Shown here one piece after another: positions 38,328 to 49,188 of a stretch of 64,000 bases of DNA. The stretch spans positions 653,001 to 717,000 of the forward strand of contig NC_083680.1 of assembly GCF_030384665.1 (NCBI RefSeq). Direction: 5' to 3'. Below the pieces are notes generated by a model. That model was not told where the DNA came from. It saw nothing but the letters and a program-made list of their open reading frames with translations, and did no database searches. A program made the translations under genes and the position numbers. This DNA is from Lodderomyces elongisporus. Its lineage: Eukaryota > Ascomycota > Pichiomycetes > Serinales > Debaryomycetaceae. Within the stretch, counting starts at the first letter, position 1, and the number at the start of each line of letters is the position of its first letter.

Positions 38328-39989
38328 ATGTCAAGAACATCTGCAGTTGCACCAACAGCATCTGGCTCGAATGGCCAAAAAGTCAAGACGCCTCTTAAAA
38401 AAGAAGAATTGGATGAAATAGCTCGGCAATTGAAGAAGAAGTTGTCAAAGGCAAGTATTGCTGCCAAACAATCATTATCGCCAATGAGAGCGAGGTCTAG
38501 CAGTATCAACACCAATAACGACAACAGCAATAAGAATAATAATAATAATTACAATAACAATAATAATTATAAGAACAGTGCCAGCAGCATATCCACCGTA
38601 TCTACCTCATTTTCCTCCGGTCCTAAATCATCTCCATTGAAAAACCATATTCTAAACAGTACGGCCAAATTCAAGCAGAGCAGAAGAGACTCATCATCAA
38701 CAGATCTGCAACAGCATGACTCGTTTGATTTGTCCTCGTCTTCGCCTAATTTTTACTCACCAACTCGTCGATCACCTACTCATATGAGAACTCCTGCCGC
38801 TGCCTTTTTGTCCTCCTCCCCATTGAAAAATGAATCTTTTACACATTCCAACGATGTGAATGACCTGATTTTGGTTGACTCACCGACTAAAAAACGAAAG
38901 ACAAACCTTTCTCCTGGCAAGATGATCTTGGCTGAGTTGACGCCACCAGAAGCAGAAAGTAAGCAGCAGCAGCAGCAGCAACAACAACAACAACAACAAC
39001 AACAACAACGACAACAGCAACAAAGAAATCCACCTATGTTGAAACCATCGTTAGATGTGTCCTCCTCGTCTTCTTCGTCTTTTTCTTCATCCTCTTCTGC
39101 TAATGCTAATCCTACCAGTGTTCGTAAAACTGCTACTGCCACAAATGCTAACACTACTACTATTACCGCCACCAACACCACCAACACCACACCAAAAAGA
39201 AGAGAAAGTACAAGTAATGTTAGCCGAGGTAATGAGAGAGGGAAAGAGGGTGCAGATACCGCGAAAACACCTGGTCCGGATGAAACTGAAGGTGCAGACT
39301 TGCTAATCTACCTTGCAACTTCACCAAGCCCTGCAAAGAAATTTCAAGGAAAACCTCGTATATCATTCAGCACTGCTCCAACACCAAAACAAACACACGC
39401 ACAGCCTGTAATGCATACCCCTCATTTATCTGCAGCACAAGCACCCGCTGGATCAGTGACAAACGTAAACTCAAACTCAAACTCAAACTCAAACTCAAAC
39501 TCAAACTCAAACTCGCAGCAAATACATATGCAATCTTCGCAGCAGCATTTGCAACCTCATCTGAATCAACTTTCATCATCACTTATGGCACCACCGGTCA
39601 CTCCAAAACGCATAAATTACCACAACAGCAATGCGCGTACCCCGCAAAATAGATTGACGCCGTTTTTGAACAATTTGGCATCATCAAATTTGCCCTCTTC
39701 AGGCCTTACTTTGACACCAACGGGTTTTAACATGAATGATTATGTTAACATTTTCACACCATCACCGGGTCAAGCAATGAAGCAAAACTTGTTGAAAACA
39801 CCGGATTTTAATAATTTGCTTGCTGGTGCAAATCCAAGTGGTTCAGGACATACTAATGCAATGGGTCCTTTGGGGTTGCAAAATAAAAGAACAGAGGGCA
39901 GCAGATTATGGAACTTGAACAAAAACTTGTACCATGGACATGGATCTGGTGTAGATCAAAACTCCAACTCAACGCGAGAGGAAGTTTAA
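38328..39989 (+). CDS. Probable Whi5/Nrm1-type G1/S transcriptional repressor
   Basis: Encodes 553 aa from ATG 38328. The N-terminal ELDEIARQLKKKLSKASIAA resembles the short GTB-type helix by which Whi5, Nrm1 and Stb1 dock on SBF/MBF. A second block, ADLLIYLATSPSPAKK (about residue 325-340), also resembles sequences in fungal Nrm1-like proteins. Numerous SP/TP sites (SPMRARS, SPTRRSP, TPKR, FTPSP) fit CDK control. A Lys/Arg patch PTKKRKTNLSP is a candidate nuclear signal. The rest is poly-Gln (38967-39021), poly-Asn, poly-Ser and a (Asn-Ser)n run from an AAACTC hexanucleotide repeat (39466-39510). The assignment is by short motifs only; orthology to WHI5 or NRM1 is not settled. Confidence 0.55.
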   Translation: MSRTSAVAPTASGSNGQKVKTPLKKEELDEIARQLKKKLSKASIAAKQSLSPMRARSSSINTNNDNSNKNNNNNYNNNNNYKNSASSISTVSTSFSSGPKSSPLKNHILNSTAKFKQSRRDSSSTDLQQHDSFDLSSSSPNFYSPTRRSPTHMRTPAAAFLSSSPLKNESFTHSNDVNDLILVDSPTKKRKTNLSPGKMILAELTPPEAESKQQQQQQQQQQQQQQQRQQQQRNPPMLKPSLDVSSSSSSSFSSSSSANANPTSVRKTATATNANTTTITATNTTNTTPKRRESTSNVSRGNERGKEGADTAKTPGPDETEGADLLIYLATSPSPAKKFQGKPRISFSTAPTPKQTHAQPVMHTPHLSAAQAPAGSVTNVNSNSNSNSNSNSNSNSQQIHMQSSQQHLQPHLNQLSSSLMAPPVTPKRINYHNSNARTPQNRLTPFLNNLASSNLPSSGLTLTPTGFNMNDYVNIFTPSPGQAMKQNLLKTPDFNNLLAGANPSGSGHTNAMGPLGLQNKRTEGSRLWNLNKNLYHGHGSGVDQNSNSTREEV

Positions 39990-40307
39990 TGTTGGCTTAT
40001 GATAGTATTTTGTTTAGTTTTTGGAAACTTCTTTCCTAATACTATTCTGCAGTGCTTGCTTTTGAAAAATGAAGGTTATCGATGCACGTCTCCTAGATCT
40101 ACATCTAGCATTGCATGCCTTTTTTATTCAATTGCTCGCGGCCGCCGCTGCTTCCCTCGTTCTTTTTATTATTTTTTAATTACGAACATAGAAGACTGCA
40201 AACGATAAAGAAAAATTGGTGTTAGTTGATTATTTATTGATTATTTTTGGTGCAGAATGATACCTTGTTTAGGTAGAGAATGATCAAATACCAATTAAAT
40301 TCCATGA

Positions 40308-40338
<31 letters not shown>

Positions 40339-40790
40339 TTATAAACTCCAAAATAGTCATCATGAAAAAAATGGAAATTCGAAAGGGTAAGATCTGGTAG
40401 TGGCAAATCGAAATCTTGAATTATTAAGCTCGAAATTAGCCCACTGCTACTTTAGAAAGACAAAATAGTAGGCGATGGGTATTACTTTGGTTGTTTCTTT
40501 AATTGTTCTTTTTTTTTTCGTTATGCTTCATCCTCAGTTTTTAAAAAGAAAAGAAAAAGAAAGGAAAGGAAAAGGAACAGAGATAGCATAGGAATAATTT
40601 GCTTGGTTATTAAAGGTTAAGGAATAATGAGTTAGGGTCTGGACGATGCTATAAGAAGAGGGTCTTTTGCATATTGAGGGATTTTGATTTCTTGAGTGTT
40701 GATGGAAAGGAAAGGTGAGTTTTTGGTTTTCTTTTTTGCATTTCCGACTATGCACATTGTATATTAAAGTCAGGGTACTGTGATAAACAA
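39990..40790. other. Intergenic region
   Basis: About 800 bp, AT-rich, with (AT)n at 40311-40337. It includes the 3' end of the Whi5/Nrm1-like gene and the promoter of the protease gene. A NotI-like GCGGCCGC occurs at about 40137-40144. No gene seen. Confidence 0.55.
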
Positions 40791-42008
40791 ATGTTATTAA
40801 GTTATTTATTTGTGCTATTGCTTTATTCAATCGGTGGTTCTATAGCTATTGCAATATACGAAAAGCAACCATATTTCGTCGCTTTGAAAGCATCTGAGTC
40901 TCTTGAAAAATTTATGGCACATGACAAGACTTATCCACAACATTTGCAAGTCCGCGATTTGATTGCATCATCAGTAGAAATTGGCGATTTTAGAGGTTTT
41001 GCAGGAAAGTTTTCAAAAGAAATTGTTGAGAGATTGAAAAGATGTCCACTAGTAAGGGAGGTTGCAGAGGATACAATTTTTCAAGCTTTCGACTATGCAA
41101 TCCAAGAGGATGCGCCAAGGCACTTGGCAAGGATTAGTCGAAGAAAAAAGATGCAGCCTTATAAAAAGTACCCGTATATCTATGATAGTGAGTTTATGGG
41201 CCAAGGCATCAATGCATACGTAGTTGATTCTGGGGTCAATATTGACCATCCCGAGTTTGAAGGTCGTGCAAAAGCAGGTAAGGATTTTACTAAGGAAGGC
41301 TCGGGCGATGCCAACGGTCATGGTACTCATGTTGCTGGTATAATTGGTTCGGTTACTTATGGAGTCGCCAAAAATGTCACCATTATTGAAGTGAAAGCAT
41401 TGAATAGCAAAGGTTCGGGTTCGCTACATACCATCTTGCATTCGATTGAATTCGCTGTGCAGCATAGTCTCGAAACTGGTAAGAAGGGGGTAGTAAATCT
41501 ATCACTTGGTGCATTCAAAAATCGACAATTAAACGAGGCGATTAAGAGTGCCACAAAGCAGGGCCTTGTTTTTGTTGTTGCTGCTGGTAACTCCAATGTC
41601 AATGCTTGTTTGACAAGCCCTGGAAGTTCAGAGTACGCAATCACCGTTGGTGCGATTGACGACTACAATGATGCAATGGCTAGCTTCTCAAATTGGGGAG
41701 AGTGTGTTGATGTGTTTGCCAGTGGTGCTTATGTTCTGAGTGTGGATGCAAAAAACAACGGTAGTAGTTCACAAGTCTTGTCTGGTACCTCAATGGCTTC
41801 ACCTGTAGTCACAGGAATGGTTGCAAATTTATTGAGCGAGGGAGTGGAACCAGGGGATGTGAAGGCAATTGTGCTCAATATGGCTGCGAAAAACCGTATT
41901 TCGAGAACATCAATGTTCTTCAAAAAGCACACGCCTAATAAAATTGTTTATAATGGAATCAAAGAAAAAGTACTAATGTGGGAAAATTTGAAACAAGAAG
42001 AATTTTGA
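40791..42008 (+). CDS. Subtilisin-like serine protease, proteinase K type (S8), Rrt12/Ysp3/Prb1 family
   Basis: Encodes 405 aa from ATG 40791. A signal-peptide-like start (MLLSYLFVLLLYSIGGSIAI) is followed by an I9-type inhibitory propeptide (YFVALKASESLEKFM). The protease domain then has the full catalytic triad: D146 (YVVDSGVNIDHPEFEGR), H177 (NGHGTHVAG) and S334 (SGTSMASP), with oxyanion Asn in VAAGNSN. Expected location is the secretory pathway, vacuole or spore wall. It is shorter than Prb1 (635 aa) and lacks a long acidic propeptide, so it fits the Rrt12/Ysp3-like group better. Its exact orthologue was not determined. Catalytic residues are intact. Confidence 0.88.
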   Translation: MLLSYLFVLLLYSIGGSIAIAIYEKQPYFVALKASESLEKFMAHDKTYPQHLQVRDLIASSVEIGDFRGFAGKFSKEIVERLKRCPLVREVAEDTIFQAFDYAIQEDAPRHLARISRRKKMQPYKKYPYIYDSEFMGQGINAYVVDSGVNIDHPEFEGRAKAGKDFTKEGSGDANGHGTHVAGIIGSVTYGVAKNVTIIEVKALNSKGSGSLHTILHSIEFAVQHSLETGKKGVVNLSLGAFKNRQLNEAIKSATKQGLVFVVAAGNSNVNACLTSPGSSEYAITVGAIDDYNDAMASFSNWGECVDVFASGAYVLSVDAKNNGSSSQVLSGTSMASPVVTGMVANLLSEGVEPGDVKAIVLNMAAKNRISRTSMFFKKHTPNKIVYNGIKEKVLMWENLKQEEF

Positions 42009-42771
42009 GGATGGCAATTATGGAGATAATTATCAGGAAGAGCAAAAGCAGGATCAAGAAAGTTGGCCAAAGCTTCTCTCTATTTTGCAACAATAAGCTA
42101 CCGGGAAATGGAGATTGGTTTTCACCTTATTTTATTTTTATTTTATTTTTATTTTATTTTTTATTTTTTAATTTTTTTTTGTTATTTAGTATTAACTTAT
42201 TATTAAAAATTATGTATAGTTTGAAAAGATTTATTAGAATGAAAGAAAAATAGGAAACATCAAAGACTTTGTTTTTGAAGAAAGTTATATAAGTGATTGC
42301 TTTCTCTTTTGGATCTCCCTTTGATTGATTCTGATATTGTTCGTTAGGAAGGGAGGTGTATAGGGGAAACGATAGTCCGTTGCGATTTCCAAAAAGATGA
42401 ACAAAGTTTACCATGTGTGCAAATGGCGTTTAGTTCGGATCCTATTCTCAAAACCCATTTCCGATTCTCTCTCTTTAAATATTCTTTGCGCTTTTTTCAT
42501 ATGTGAACTTTTTCTCTCTTGACAATTTCTTTTCTTTTTTTTTTTTTTTTTTTCTTTAATAATTATTATTCGGCTCTTGAAGGTTTCTGACAAATACCGA
42601 GCAGAAGTGCTTATTATTCTTTTGTTTTTTTTTTTTTTCTATGGTTTTTCTTTCCTTCTTTTAGTTCTATTTTTACTATTTGCAACTACAGTTTTGTTTA
42701 TTTTTTCTTTTTATTTCGTAATTAAGACTTGGACCCCGAGTTTATTTCTGATTACTTACTTTCCATAAAAA
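42009..42771. other. Intergenic region before MAP2
   Basis: About 760 bp of T-rich spacer with (TTTTA)n at 42126-42165 and long T-runs at 42535-42553 and 42627-42640, typical of strong AT promoters. No gene seen. Confidence 0.55.
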
Positions 42772-44193
42772 ATGTCAACCGATACATCAATCAAAGCAGG
42801 TATTGACAGCATTAGGGCCAAGGCCGATGACTTACATCTTGCCGAAGATTCAAGTAATGGAACCCAAGCCAACCTCGACAAGCACCAGATCAAAGCAACT
42901 ACTGCCTTTGGACAAGACAATGGTAACAACGCTGGTGTAGCAGGTCATAATGATGATAAGAATAATAAGAATAATAAGAATAAGAATGATGATGATGATG
43001 ATGATGAAGATGATGATGATGTTGCTGCTGCTGCTGCTGTTGGAGATGCTGGCTCTGACAAGAAGAAAAAGAAAAAGAAGAGTAGCAATAAAAAGAAGAA
43101 GAAAAAGCTTGTTTCCATTGACCAGTCCTATCCCGATGGTGTTTTCCCTGAAGGTGAATGGCAAGAATATGGATTGGACTCAAACAAATACCGTACAACA
43201 TCTGAGGAGATGCGATATCTAGACAGACAACAAAATAATAAGTGGGAGGACTTTCGTAAAGGTGCTGAGATCCACCGTCGAGTTCGTGCTAAGGCAAAGT
43301 CTTCTATTCGTCCCGGAATGACGATGATTGAGATTGCCGACCTTATTGAAAACTCGGTTCGCGCTTATGCTAGTGCAGACCATACTTTGAAGGCTGGTAT
43401 TGGTTTCCCAACAGGGTTATCTTTGAACCACGTGGCAGCTCATTATACTCCAAACACTGGTGATAAGTTGACATTGGGCAAGGACGATTTGATGAAAGTG
43501 GATATTGGAGTGCATGTCAATGGAAGAATCTGTGACTCTGCATTCACGATGACTTTTAATGAAGATGGAAAATATGATTCCATCATGCAAGCAGTTAAGG
43601 AGGCAACAAATACCGGTGTGAAGGAAGCGGGTATTGATGTGAGATTAAACGACATTGGTGCTGCAGTCCAAGAAGTCATGGAATCGTACGAGATGGAGCT
43701 TGATGGAAAAACTTATCCTATCAAATGTATCAAGAATCTCAACGGTCACAATATTGGTGATTTTATTATTCATTCAGGTAAGACTGTGCCCATCGTAGCC
43801 AATGGAGATATGACAAAGATGGAAGAAGGAGAGACTTTTGCCATTGAAACTTTTGGGTCTACTGGTAATGGATATGTGCTTCCTGAAGGTGAGTGTTCTC
43901 ACTATGCATTGAACTCAGGAGTTGAATCTATTAAGCCTCCAAGCGATAAAGCTAAACATTTGTTAAACACCATTCAGTCCAATTTTGGTACATTACCCTG
44001 GTGTAGACGTTACTTGGAAAGGACAGGTGAAGAGAAGTATTTGTTTGCATTGAATCAATTGGTTAAAGCCGGAATTGTAGAAGATTACCCACCTATTGTC
44101 GATAAAAGAGGAAGCTATACTGCGCAATTTGAGCATACAATATTGTTGCACCCACACAAGAAAGAAGTAGTTACTCGTGGTGATGACTATTAA
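42772..44193 (+). CDS. MAP2: Methionine aminopeptidase 2
   Basis: Encodes 473 aa from ATG 42772. It removes the initiator Met from nascent proteins with small second residues, on cytosolic ribosomes. The N-terminal 120 residues are a poly-Asn/Lys, poly-Asp and poly-Lys region ([15 protein letters not shown]) like the ribosome-binding extension of eukaryotic MetAP2. The pita-bread metallopeptidase has all five metal ligands: D244 (VDIGVH), D255 (CDSAFT), H326 (NGHNIG), E359 (ETFGS) and E454 (QFEHTI). A MetAP2 insert is present between the last ligands. S. cerevisiae Map2 is 421 aa; the extra length is in the acidic tract. Confidence 0.96.
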   Translation: MSTDTSIKAGIDSIRAKADDLHLAEDSSNGTQANLDKHQIKATTAFGQDNGNNAGVAGHNDDKNNKNNKNKNDDDDDDEDDDDVAAAAAVGDAGSDKKKKKKKSSNKKKKKKLVSIDQSYPDGVFPEGEWQEYGLDSNKYRTTSEEMRYLDRQQNNKWEDFRKGAEIHRRVRAKAKSSIRPGMTMIEIADLIENSVRAYASADHTLKAGIGFPTGLSLNHVAAHYTPNTGDKLTLGKDDLMKVDIGVHVNGRICDSAFTMTFNEDGKYDSIMQAVKEATNTGVKEAGIDVRLNDIGAAVQEVMESYEMELDGKTYPIKCIKNLNGHNIGDFIIHSGKTVPIVANGDMTKMEEGETFAIETFGSTGNGYVLPEGECSHYALNSGVESIKPPSDKAKHLLNTIQSNFGTLPWCRRYLERTGEEKYLFALNQLVKAGIVEDYPPIVDKRGSYTAQFEHTILLHPHKKEVVTRGDDY

Positions 44194-44908
44194 GATTAGT
44201 CTAAAGAGCCATATTGTGAATAACTGTGTCTATTTTCTATTTTCTTTTTAATCTATTCATTCTTTGGTTGTTTTTCCGTAAATAGAAAATAAAAAAGTAT
44301 TAAGATTAAAAAAAATTAGACGGTCAGCTATTGCTAGAAACTGAGGGGATGGTGGGGGGGGTAGAATAGTAAAGTTTTATCGATTCAGTTAGTTATTGAA
44401 TGCACCTCGTTGACTGATGAGTGTAACATTTACAGCTTGTTCTCTTAATAATTCAGATTGAAAATATTAGTATATGAGCAGATATTTTTTACTTTTGTTT
44501 TTTTTTTTATTTGAAAAATATAAAAATTTGTTTTGGAAAAAGAAAGAGAAATAAAATTGGTTCTTTTGGTGTTGAAGCGTGGTTTTGTATTAAGGTCGGC
44601 TTTGCCTTTGATAAAGGTCAAATAAAGCAATTCATATTTCAACATACTTGGAAAACCGTTTCAGGCCAATAATGCAGGTTTAAAGGCTATTTCCATAAGT
44701 ATTCTATCTACTTTTTACTTTTTACTTTAAAATATGAGTGGTCCCCACTAGCATTCATACTCTTATGACCAGTAAGAGCACCCGCGCTACCGCTACATTA
44801 TGCACATTTCTTTCTAGCTTTTGCAACCACAATGTACATGGCATATACAAGTATACTTGTTTATCTCCAATTACAAGCCATAACAAGAGAGCTAGCTACT
44901 TGGTGAAG

Positions 44909-44916
44909 TATAAATA
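44909..44916 (+). promoter_or_regulatory. TATA box upstream of decayed frame
   Basis: TATAAATA lies 198 bp before the ATG at 45107 and is followed by a pyrimidine-rich leader (44930-45000), the layout of a yeast TATA-type promoter. Confidence 0.4.
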
Positions 44917-45106
44917 CCTACAAATATGTTCTTTTTTTTAGGTTTCAACCTTTGTTTTTTAGTTTTTTTTTTATCATATTTCTTTCTTTTCCTAACTGGA
45001 ACTACACCCACAACTAAGTCTCACTTACTACTTTTCAAACTTCAATTATACAGTTTTAGTATAAACACTACCTGTAATTACCAACTTCAATCGCTACTTA
45101 AAGAGC

Positions 45107-45574
45107 ATGAAAACGAAGTTCAAAAAGGTTAGCAAAATCTTTTTGAATAGATCCAAGGCTTTGCAAATTGCAGAACCTGGACAAAGCTTAAACAATGCTA
45201 GCAATACAATACTAGTCTCAACAAAGAAATAAAAGGAAAAAAAAAAAATGAAAATGACAAGAACGGACAAAAAAAGACACGTTGCTACTAATGAAGCTAT
45301 TTCTGATGTTACCTCTGTTGCTGCTTCACGGACGACTATATCACAAACCCAACCATGATCCCAAAGCAGGGGGAGCCCACTAACCTCTGCTACCGTTTCC
45401 CATAGCCTACCACAACATTGCACTAGTGTAGCTGCTGACTCACACATTTATTCTGAACTTGGCAGATCCTGCGACAAAATGGCGCCTTTGTCGTATGATC
45501 TTGTACGGGGAACGAAAAATGTCGAGGACGCATATGCACTAGGGGTATCAACAAGGCACAGCGGGATCATATAA
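45107..45574 (+). pseudogene. Probable decayed small gene with two in-frame stops
   Basis: An ATG at 45107 opens 41 basic codons (MKTKFKKVSKIFLNRSK) ending at TAA 45230-45232. The very same frame reopens after 6 codons (ATG 45248) for 36 codons to TGA 45356-45358. It then runs a further 71 codons without a stop to TAA 45572-45574. A total of about 156 codons in one frame with only two stops, preceded by a TATA box and pyrimidine leader, suggests a gene that has recently lost function or uses stop readthrough. Its product was not recognised; the N-terminus is Lys-rich and the middle Ser/Thr-rich. Chance openness of short frames remains possible. Confidence 0.45.
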
Positions 45575-46521
45575 TCACAGGTTGAGTTGTATAAGTCACC
45601 GTGCAAGTTGTTATTGGAACACATTGCAAATGGTGACCCTCATGCTATATTTAATTTTAAACACCAACCATTTCAAACAATTGGAAATTCCATTTACAAC
45701 TCGTTTTTTTAAAGAAAAATCAATTGTATGAAACTATCGAGATCCATCACTTGGAATAGAAATTTATGCTATTTTACTGGTTTTGGTATAATTGTTGCAT
45801 TTTAGCAATGATTAAACAAATATTCAATTTAGCATCTAAAGTATTATATTATATGTTTAAATCAATACTTGTTTTTATCTTGTATCGATATAGTGCTCAC
45901 TCTAAATATTTCCATGCTAGCGATATGTCTCGTTGAATCAACATGGTGTATCGTATTGTGATCTTTCTTTCCCTCCCTTTTCCCCCTTTCTTTACTATTA
46001 TTCAAAATTCCTTTGCACTTCGCTATTCGAAAATTTCATTAACTCATTTTGACATTTTTTTGCAAAATACATTGTTCTCTTGTCACCTGAATTTTCTACA
46101 AAGTACTAAATGTTTGAGTACGAAAGGTATCCATTACCGGAACTGAATGATGTGGGCCAATTAAAAAAAAAAAAAAATTCCAATTAAAATACTCAGCCCT
46201 CTTCATATCATTCAATCAAGCATCAAATATGTATATAAAGAAAATGAAAAAAAGAAATGAAATATACAAGTCGTACATATCATTTAAACTGAGATTTGAT
46301 TAAGCAAAGAAAATAACACTGACCTGAATAAGTTGAAAAGAAAAAAAAAACAATTAAACGATAACAAAGCTCAGCCACGGACCATCTAAACCGTGCTAAT
46401 ATTGTCCCTATTTCCTAAGCATGATGATCAAATCTATTTTATCTTCGTATGAGACAGAAATTGGCACCTGGTTGCTTTTAATTCTTTTTTTTTTTCGTCT
46501 ATTTTGCTTTTCCCAATGCTT

Positions 46522-46770
46522 TTAATACTTGACACTTAACCATCCGATTGGACGCTCCGACTTGAATAGAAAATTAGGTGCCACGATCAATAGGAGTGCA
46601 ACTAGTTGTGCAGCAAAAGCATAACTCAAGTAGAGTAAAGAGCCTGAAGCAAGTCCAACTGTTAATGATACGAGTATGTTCAAGTAAGATGCATAGTTGA
46701 TGATTTGTTCGACTTTTCGTTGATTTGGAATAGTCACTGGAAATTCTATGTATTGCATTATTTCGTCCAT
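46522..46770 (-). CDS. SPC1: Signal peptidase complex subunit Spc1
   Basis: Encodes 82 aa from ATG 46768-46770; a TTG six codons upstream is not preferred. After a short cytosolic start with FPVTIPNQRKVEQ, which matches the conserved F-P-x-D/T-x-x-x-Q-R-K of Spc1/SPCS1, two hydrophobic helices follow (about residues 25-45 and 49-68). A short tail follows (ERPIGWLSVKY). Spc1 is a non-catalytic two-helix subunit of the ER signal peptidase that shields transmembrane segments from cleavage. S. cerevisiae Spc1 is 94 aa. The gene is easily overlooked because of its size. Confidence 0.87.
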   Translation of the reverse strand: MDEIMQYIEFPVTIPNQRKVEQIINYASYLNILVSLTVGLASGSLLYLSYAFAAQLVALLLIVAPNFLFKSERPIGWLSVKY

Positions 46771-47272
46771 TGTAAAAATAGTTCTCAAAAAACGCTGAAG
46801 TTGGTGACTAAAGAAGTAGCAAAATAATGAGAATCACTTATATATAAGTGTGTTGGTCCAAACTTGGTTATTATGAGATGTTGGACGTGTACAGCCTATA
46901 TAGTGTATATTGTACAGGTAGTGGGTCTAGGAAATAAAAATAAAAATAAAAAGGAGGTTTTGTCTTACTCTACTTTATCAGCAAAAAACAAATAAAGAGA
47001 AAGGAAAAAAAAGGGAAAAAAGAGAGATACACAGCGCTTTTGATCCCGCGCCAAAGATAAACATGAATAGAATTATGGGAATCTGACAATCAGTAGACAA
47101 ATTCCTTCAGATAAAAATACAAAAGTACGTATATGTGTATATTGAATGATAAGAGTTAATACTTACTATACCCGAAGTCTATACAGGAAATTCAGAAGAA
47201 AAAAAAAGAATCTATTCATTTTCTTAATTTTGTTTTTTGGCTCGTGGTTGCTTTCATATGAATTGTTCTACT
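46771..47272. other. SPC1 promoter / ALG3 3' region
   Basis: About 500 bp of AT-rich spacer; no gene seen. Confidence 0.55.
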
Positions 47273-48934
47273 TTATTCATCCTTCCTTTCTTTTTGCGCT
47301 GTTTCCCATTCTCGATATTCCGCAATGGTTTTTGACAGTGGGAACCATTTTTTAAAGTTTATGTAACTGAGTATAATGGTTACCAGCAAAATACTTACCA
47401 ATAAGATTGAGCTTAATTTCGTTGAAGGAAAGACATTCCAACACCACTCATGGACAAACCAGATTGGAACACCGATGTATACTGGGAAATTGAGCAGTAG
47501 CAATGCTGGGAATGACCATGCATACCACGCAAGAAACTGATAGTGTAACGATCTTGAAAACAAGACTCCAATCAAATTGGTGATGGCCATAATGTAAAAT
47601 ATTAATTGTGGTGCAATTAATTTATCGACGAATGCATTCTTTGAGTACGTTATTGTAGACTTGTGGTTAAAAGCATCTTTCACAAGTTGATTAAACAGCT
47701 TACCGGTAATTCTTTCGTTGAGAAACCTAGTAAAGATGAATAATAAAAGTGTGGCGCTATGGGCGACGAGCAAAAAACGTGAAAAATAATCCGATAGAAA
47801 TACTTGCTCCAGTAAGAATCTCCAGTTTACAGTCCACTCATATAAAAACTTTCTCTTAAAGTCAAATGCTTGTGTAATGTAATTCCATCTGATTTGTCTT
47901 GCTACCTCATCGTTGTATAACGGCAACAAGAATTTCCAACCCATTACCAATTGAATAAATGGAATTATCAATACAACGGAAATGAATTTGAACAAGTTTT
48001 CGTCATTTAAGAAATACACAATAATCAAAAATGCAGGTAGGTATAGCAACGCATTCATTTTGATGGAGATGGCCATACTATAAAGATCGGCGGCAGCTAG
48101 GGTTAGCATATAGCTCAAATCAAACCCATTCAGCTTGGTAATAATTTCATTTTCCTGTGTTTGTTGTGTTTGTTGTGTTTGTTTTCTTTTATTGGCTTTT
48201 GTTCTTTTCTCTGATTTCGAATTTAAACTCTCAGTACCATTATCTGAGATCTTTTCATTATGTGTGGACTTATAAACTGCTGCCTGTTGCAAAAGCACAA
48301 CAGTGCCTAAAATTGCCAAAGTTGTCCAGCAATCATTGAACATTCTCAACATGTAAATCGATACCAACCGCTTGCTGGCCAATAACAAATAAATAGGCCA
48401 TGGTGGAACATCCCAGATCTGAGCATATATGACTGTGGTTAATAACACACTTGCTGTGAATACATAGCCAAAAATGTTTTGTGCTTCTTTAATGTTATCA
48501 CCAATAAACCAGTAAATATAAGAATACACCGAATAAAAACCTGCAGGGTAAACAATGGGACCTGAATCGCCATAAACTTCAGCATAATCAATCTCTCCTT
48601 GGTCGATTAACTTGATTTGTTGAATATACGTGGAGTAATCGATTTCGGTATACGGTACCGTCTTGATAACAATCTTTGCAAGTAATGATGAAAAACAAAT
48701 TACTAATGGATAGACAATTCGTGCGGCCTGGGGATTAATGAGAAGACCCACTACTCCGTCGTATATATCTTTGCATACATTCGCCAAAGTTAATTGCGGT
48801 ACGTCTTCCTCTGATGCTAATCTGGATGTTGAGTGTTGTACATCATTTTTTACAAAAGAATGCAGCAGAGCCGAAGATGTCAATGACGACAGTGATGATG
48901 ATGGTGGTGGTGGTGGACGGGGGCGTGGTGTCAT
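47273..48934 (-). CDS. ALG3: Dol-P-Man:Man5GlcNAc2-PP-Dol alpha-1,3-mannosyltransferase Alg3
   Basis: Encodes 553 aa from ATG 48932-48934, with a Pro/Ser-rich start. This polytopic ER enzyme adds the sixth mannose, the first luminal step after flipping. Family blocks are EIDYSTYIQQIKLIDQGEID, YGDSGPIVYPAGF, SKRLVSIYMLRMFNDCW and SIKMNALLYLPAFL. The conserved RSLHYQFLAWYAWSFPALL follows. Around 48140-48260 a hydrophilic loop with repeated Q-T-Q and Lys enlarges the protein (S. cerevisiae Alg3, 458 aa). Many hydrophobic helices are visible. It lies downstream of NOP8, 254 bp away on the same strand. Confidence 0.95.
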   Translation of the reverse strand: MTPRPRPPPPPSSSLSSLTSSALLHSFVKNDVQHSTSRLASEEDVPQLTLANVCKDIYDGVVGLLINPQAARIVYPLVICFSSLLAKIVIKTVPYTEIDYSTYIQQIKLIDQGEIDYAEVYGDSGPIVYPAGFYSVYSYIYWFIGDNIKEAQNIFGYVFTASVLLTTVIYAQIWDVPPWPIYLLLASKRLVSIYMLRMFNDCWTTLAILGTVVLLQQAAVYKSTHNEKISDNGTESLNSKSEKRTKANKRKQTQQTQQTQENEIITKLNGFDLSYMLTLAAADLYSMAISIKMNALLYLPAFLIIVYFLNDENLFKFISVVLIIPFIQLVMGWKFLLPLYNDEVARQIRWNYITQAFDFKRKFLYEWTVNWRFLLEQVFLSDYFSRFLLVAHSATLLLFIFTRFLNERITGKLFNQLVKDAFNHKSTITYSKNAFVDKLIAPQLIFYIMAITNLIGVLFSRSLHYQFLAWYAWSFPALLLLNFPVYIGVPIWFVHEWCWNVFPSTKLSSILLVSILLVTIILSYINFKKWFPLSKTIAEYREWETAQKERKDE

Positions 48935-49188
48935 TGTCTTTGTTTACCCTTGACTACAATTGTAGAGATTAACTTCTTGTAAATATGAGTTCGAAATTCA
49001 TTTATTCTGCGCGAGAAATGTCAAAATAGTTTGTTTACTCTGAAAAATGAAAAAACAAGAAAGAGAATAAAATAAATAAAGGGAAAAGGAAAAAGGGAAT
49101 ATTGGACATTGATTCTCTTCATTTTTTAGTGCCAGTTAGTAGTAAGAATTTTATTTTGCTCTATAGAGTTGGATTGCTTCGTCAATCT

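Larger units (their letters stand above)
44194..46521. other. Gene-poor 2.3-kb region between MAP2 and SPC1
   Basis: It contains the MAP2 3' end, a TATA box at 44909-44916 and a decayed-looking reading frame at 45107-45574. The remainder (45575-46521) is AT-rich with no supported gene. Confidence 0.55.

Noticed and set aside
45094..45447. 117-codon minus-strand frame opposite the decayed gene
   Set aside because: Shares the region with the + strand frame but has no ATG-based support, no promoter and no known motif.
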